Under the pieces are notes generated by a model. That model was not told where the DNA came from. It searched no databases and saw only the letters and a list, made by a program, of their open reading frames with translations. 64,000 bases of DNA from CAWJLE01 sp963843645 (lineage in GTDB: Bacteria; Chloroflexota; Anaerolineae; DAOTYC01). The stretch is taken from assembly GCA_963843645.1 (NCBI GenBank), contig CAWJLE010000003.1:1302001-1366000 (forward strand). The letters run 5' to 3'. The position numbers and the translations under genes are program-made. Positions 61,723 to 64,000 of this stretch are shown here, in pieces (within the stretch, counting starts at the first letter, position 1; the number at the start of each line of letters is the position of its first letter).

Positions 61723-62799
61723 ATGCGTCTGCTCACAGAATCCAACATAGAAGACCTCGCTCTCGGCGCGGCCGTACTCGGGACCGGTGGCGGGGGCGAC
61801 CCCTACATCGGTCGGCTCATGGCCACCGCCGCCATCCGGAAGCACGGGCCGGTAAAGCTGCTGGATCTCGACGAGATCGCCGACGACGACCTGATCGTAC
61901 CCGCGGCCATGATGGGGGCGCCGACAGTCATGGTCGAAAAGATTCCCAACGGCCGGGAGATCGTGGCCGCCTTCCAAGCGTTGGGCGCCTACATCAATAA
62001 GCCGATTGCCGCCACGATGTCGATTGAGGCCGGCGGGCTAAACTCCGTCATGCCCATTTCGGTGGCTGCCGAGCTGGGCCTGCCAATGGTCGATTGCGAC
62101 GGCATGGGGCGAGCCTTCCCGGAGATCCAGATGGTGACGCACACCATCTTCGGCGTCAGTGCGACTCCAATGGCGCTCGCCGACGAAAAGGGCAACAGCG
62201 TGCTGATCAACACCATCAACAACCGCTGGACCGAGACCTTCTCGCGCAGCCTCACCGTCGACATGGGCGGATCGGCGTTGATCGCGCTGTACGCCGCCAC
62301 CGGACGGCAGCTCAAAGAGCTGGCGGTCCGTGGCACCATCAGTTTCGCCGAAGAAATCGGGCGTACGGTGCGCCGCGCACACGTGGCCGACACCAACCCG
62401 ATCGAAGCGGTGCGACGAGTCACGAAGGGCTTTCTGGCATTCAAGGGCAAGATCGTCGATCTGCAACGACGTACGGTGGGCGGCTTCGCGCGCGGCGAGG
62501 CCCACCTCGACGGCCTGGACGAATATGATGGCTCTCAGCTCGTTCTCCACTTCCAAAACGAGCATCTCGTTGCCATCCGCGACGGCGAGTACATCGTCAC
62601 TGTACCCGACTTGATCGCCGTCCTGGACGCTGACACCGGCGAGCCCATCACTACAGAGGCAATTCGTTACGGCTTCCGTGTCGCTGTCATCGGCATGCCG
62701 TGCGACGCGCGCTGGCGCACGCCCAAGGGCCTTGAGATCGCGGGCCCACGCTATTTCGGATACGATACCGACTACGTCCCCGTCGAGCAGCGCCTTTAG
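61723..62799 (+). CDS. DUF917 (S-methyl thiohydantoin desulfurase-like) protein, copy 2
   Basis: 358 residues. GAAVLGTGGGGDPYIGRL, PAAMMGAPTVMVEKIPNG, ATMSIEAGGLNSVMPI, DCDGMGRAFPEIQMVTH and the C-terminus GPRYFGYDTDYVPVEQ. Paralogous to 49703-50836 but diverged. taggaggaa lies before ATG 61723. It closes the catabolic cluster; a terminator hairpin follows. Confidence 0.9.
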   Translation: MRLLTESNIEDLALGAAVLGTGGGGDPYIGRLMATAAIRKHGPVKLLDLDEIADDDLIVPAAMMGAPTVMVEKIPNGREIVAAFQALGAYINKPIAATMSIEAGGLNSVMPISVAAELGLPMVDCDGMGRAFPEIQMVTHTIFGVSATPMALADEKGNSVLINTINNRWTETFSRSLTVDMGGSALIALYAATGRQLKELAVRGTISFAEEIGRTVRRAHVADTNPIEAVRRVTKGFLAFKGKIVDLQRRTVGGFARGEAHLDGLDEYDGSQLVLHFQNEHLVAIRDGEYIVTVPDLIAVLDADTGEPITTEAIRYGFRVAVIGMPCDARWRTPKGLEIAGPRYFGYDTDYVPVEQRL

Positions 62800-62826
62800 C
62801 AGGCCGGCTGATCGCCCGGCGTCTCT

Positions 62827-62866
62827 GCCCCTGTCCCCGGCCGCTGCAGCGGTCGGGGACAGGGGC
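62827..62866 (+). terminator. Terminator hairpin after the hydantoinase/DUF917 operon
   Basis: gcccctgtccccggccg (62827-62843) pairs with cggtcggggacaggggc (62850-62866), one mismatch, loop of 6 nt. No T run follows, so termination might depend on a factor. Confidence 0.6.
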
Positions 62867-62976
62867 CTCATGTCAACGTCCATTGTTCCATAACTCACAG
62901 ACTCATTCCGCAGTATTTGCTGCTCGTGCTCTTGGACGTCCCATTTCCGACATCGATCAATTCAGTGCAATTGTCC

Positions 62977-63006
62977 TTGCCTTCCAAGGCTCCGACGTGC
63001 TATACT
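62977..63006 (+). promoter_or_regulatory. Promoter of the MNT-HEPN pair
   Basis: TTGCCT at 62977-62982 and TATACT at 63001-63006 with an 18-bp spacer, about 60 bp before the GTG start at 63068. Confidence 0.5.
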
Positions 63007-63067
63007 GTGAGAAGTGGACCGGGCAGTCGTTCGACAGATATGTTGATGTGCAGTCGAGGAGAAAGCC

Positions 63068-63481
63068 GTGTCTCCGCAAAGCGTGGCCTATTCAGATGAG
63101 CGTCCCTGGCCGGTCGGTGGCAGAGCGCTCATCGACGGCGTCAACCCGCCGGGGTTCGAGCCGGTCACTGACCGCATTCTGGCCGAGATGGTACACAGGA
63201 TCGCCGTTGCATTGCAGCCACAACGGATCATCCTCTTTGGCTCTTACGTATATGGCACCCCGTCCGAAGATAGCGATGTCGACCTGCTGGTCGTCCTGGA
63301 CACGGACGCCCGACCGGCGGACCGCTATTCCGCCGTCTCAAAACTCATCCGCCCCAGACCGTTTCCAGTCGACATCCTCGTCAAGACTCCCAAAGAGATC
63401 GAGGAAGCGCTCAACGAAGACGATGCCTTCGTGGCTGAGATTGTAACCAGGGGGCGGGTGCTCTATGAGCGAGGCGAATGA
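63068..63481 (+). CDS. MNT-type nucleotidyltransferase
   Basis: 137 residues from GTG 63068 (gaggagaaa upstream). The minimal nucleotidyltransferase signature is IILFGSYVYGTPSEDSDVDLLVVLD, with Asp residues for metal binding; a third acidic residue lies in FPVDILVKTP. Overlaps the HEPN gene by 17 bp. Typical of MNT-HEPN pairs, where the MNT may adenylylate the HEPN partner. Confidence 0.9.
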   Translation: MSPQSVAYSDERPWPVGGRALIDGVNPPGFEPVTDRILAEMVHRIAVALQPQRIILFGSYVYGTPSEDSDVDLLVVLDTDARPADRYSAVSKLIRPRPFPVDILVKTPKEIEEALNEDDAFVAEIVTRGRVLYERGE

Positions 63482-63869
63482 CCCCTCGTCCTGGATTGAG
63501 CGCGCTGAAGAGGATCTCATACTGGCGCGCTGGTCCGTGAGACGAAGGCCTCCGTTGCCCTACGGAGGTGCATTCCACGCTCAGCAATGCGCGGAGAAGT
63601 ACCTCAAAGCCGTGCTGGTCGCCAAAGGTCAGGCATTTCCCAAGACTCACGATTTGGCCGCCCTGAGCGACTTGTGCCTGAAGAACGGCATCCTCATTCC
63701 CGTCGACCAGGATGCCCTTGAGCGCCTGGCAGGTTACTCAATCCAGGTACGATATCCGGGTGAGAGCCCGGATCTGGCTGAAGTCCGCGAAGCGCTTGAC
63801 ACAGCGCTCGCCGTGCGCCGTTTTGCGCGGAAGATGCTGAAGCTCTCCGGACCTCCCACTACGCCATGA
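63465..63869 (+). CDS. HEPN domain protein
   Basis: 134 residues. HEPN signatures: WIERAEEDLILARWS, FHAQQCAEKYLKAVLVAKG, THDLAALSDLC, and YSIQVRYPGES near the C-terminus, with basic Arg. The usual RX4-6H RNase motif is not obvious, so it may act as a substrate-binding partner rather than an active RNase. Starts within the MNT gene. Confidence 0.9.
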   Translation: MSEANDPSSWIERAEEDLILARWSVRRRPPLPYGGAFHAQQCAEKYLKAVLVAKGQAFPKTHDLAALSDLCLKNGILIPVDQDALERLAGYSIQVRYPGESPDLAEVREALDTALAVRRFARKMLKLSGPPTTP

Positions 63870-63954
63870 CTGCCGCCGCCTCGTTTGGCCACGCACTGCA
63901 CGTGTGCTAAAATCGAGGTGCCGTTTGACTGCTCCCGGCGGCGGGTGATTCGCC

Positions 63955-64000
63955 ATGAACCTGTTGAGGCACCAGCCCATCCCATTGTTGGAGCCCGAGT
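63955..64000 (+). CDS. Start of a partial gene at the window edge
   Basis: ATG at 63955 opens MNLLRHQPIPLLEPE and runs off the end. An extended -10 (tgctaaaat, 63905-63913) with TTGGCC 17 bp upstream supports transcription. Only 15 codons are visible, so no function can be given. Confidence 0.35.
   Translation, partial: MNLLRHQPIPLLEPE

Noticed and set aside
1..64000. tRNA, rRNA, CRISPR arrays, transposases or integrases
   Set aside because: Looked for by eye on both strands; none found.

Overview
The window is about 62% GC, with many GTG and TTG starts and no tRNA, rRNA, CRISPR array or transposase. Its gene set suggests a member of the Chloroflexota (Anaerolineae-like): large secreted alpha-2-macroglobulin and DUF11 proteins, a GT39 membrane protein with a long soluble tail, C_GCAxxG_C_C proteins, DUF4332, and long palindromes with a GTAGGGGC core. 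The lineage is inferred from gene content only.

Layout. 1-6.0 kb (minus strand): an ADP-forming acyl-CoA synthetase, a repeat-rich membrane protein, MutM, a frameshifted metalloenzyme-superfamily protein and an adenosine-specific kinase. 6.0-9.7 kb (plus): a promoter and structured leader with two terminator hairpins, then a DRE-TIM citrate/homocitrate synthase, an NAD-type isocitrate dehydrogenase-like protein and a KduD-like reductase. 9.8-17.6 kb: a 2010-aa thioester alpha-2-macroglobulin, a DUF4332 protein and a YczE-like membrane protein. 17.7-30.3 kb (minus): a purine biosynthesis operon read guaB-purSL-purQ-purB-purC-purE-purF-purD-purM-purN. Its central part (purQ to purF) carries many single-base frameshifts, whereas the two ends are intact. 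30.6-40.2 kb: an LPXTG-type DUF11 protein, a GT39 protein, DegV, a secreted M23 peptidase, a nitrilase-family hydrolase, a methyltransferase and an OsmC-family gene whose catalytic cysteine codon is an in-frame UGA followed by a SECIS-like hairpin. 40.3-45.8 kb (plus): a MarR regulator with an MFS exporter, an SDR and a secreted carbohydrate-active-looking protein. 45.9-47.5 kb (minus): two C_GCAxxG_C_C paralogues flanking a PAS protein. 47.6-62.8 kb: a PucR regulator divergent from a catabolic cluster made of two DUF917 proteins, a nitroreductase, a DUF6092 protein, a five-gene peptide-type ABC importer, two tandem M29/NicX-like proteins and a hydantoinase/oxoprolinase. 63.0-63.9 kb: a MNT-HEPN pair, then the start of another gene.

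How the genes work together. The purine operon makes IMP and XMP precursors; purH, purK, purA and guaA are not in the window. The 49-63 kb cluster looks like a PucR-controlled uptake and ring-opening pathway for a hydantoin-like or other N-heterocyclic or amide compound. The synthase/dehydrogenase pair could supply 2-oxoglutarate through a Re-type citrate synthase. The strongest unusual signal is the candidate selenocysteine OsmC protein at 39693-40175. The purine-operon indel cluster and the very long palindromes (100 bp at 9729-9828, 50-bp arms at 17552-17664) deserve the next look.
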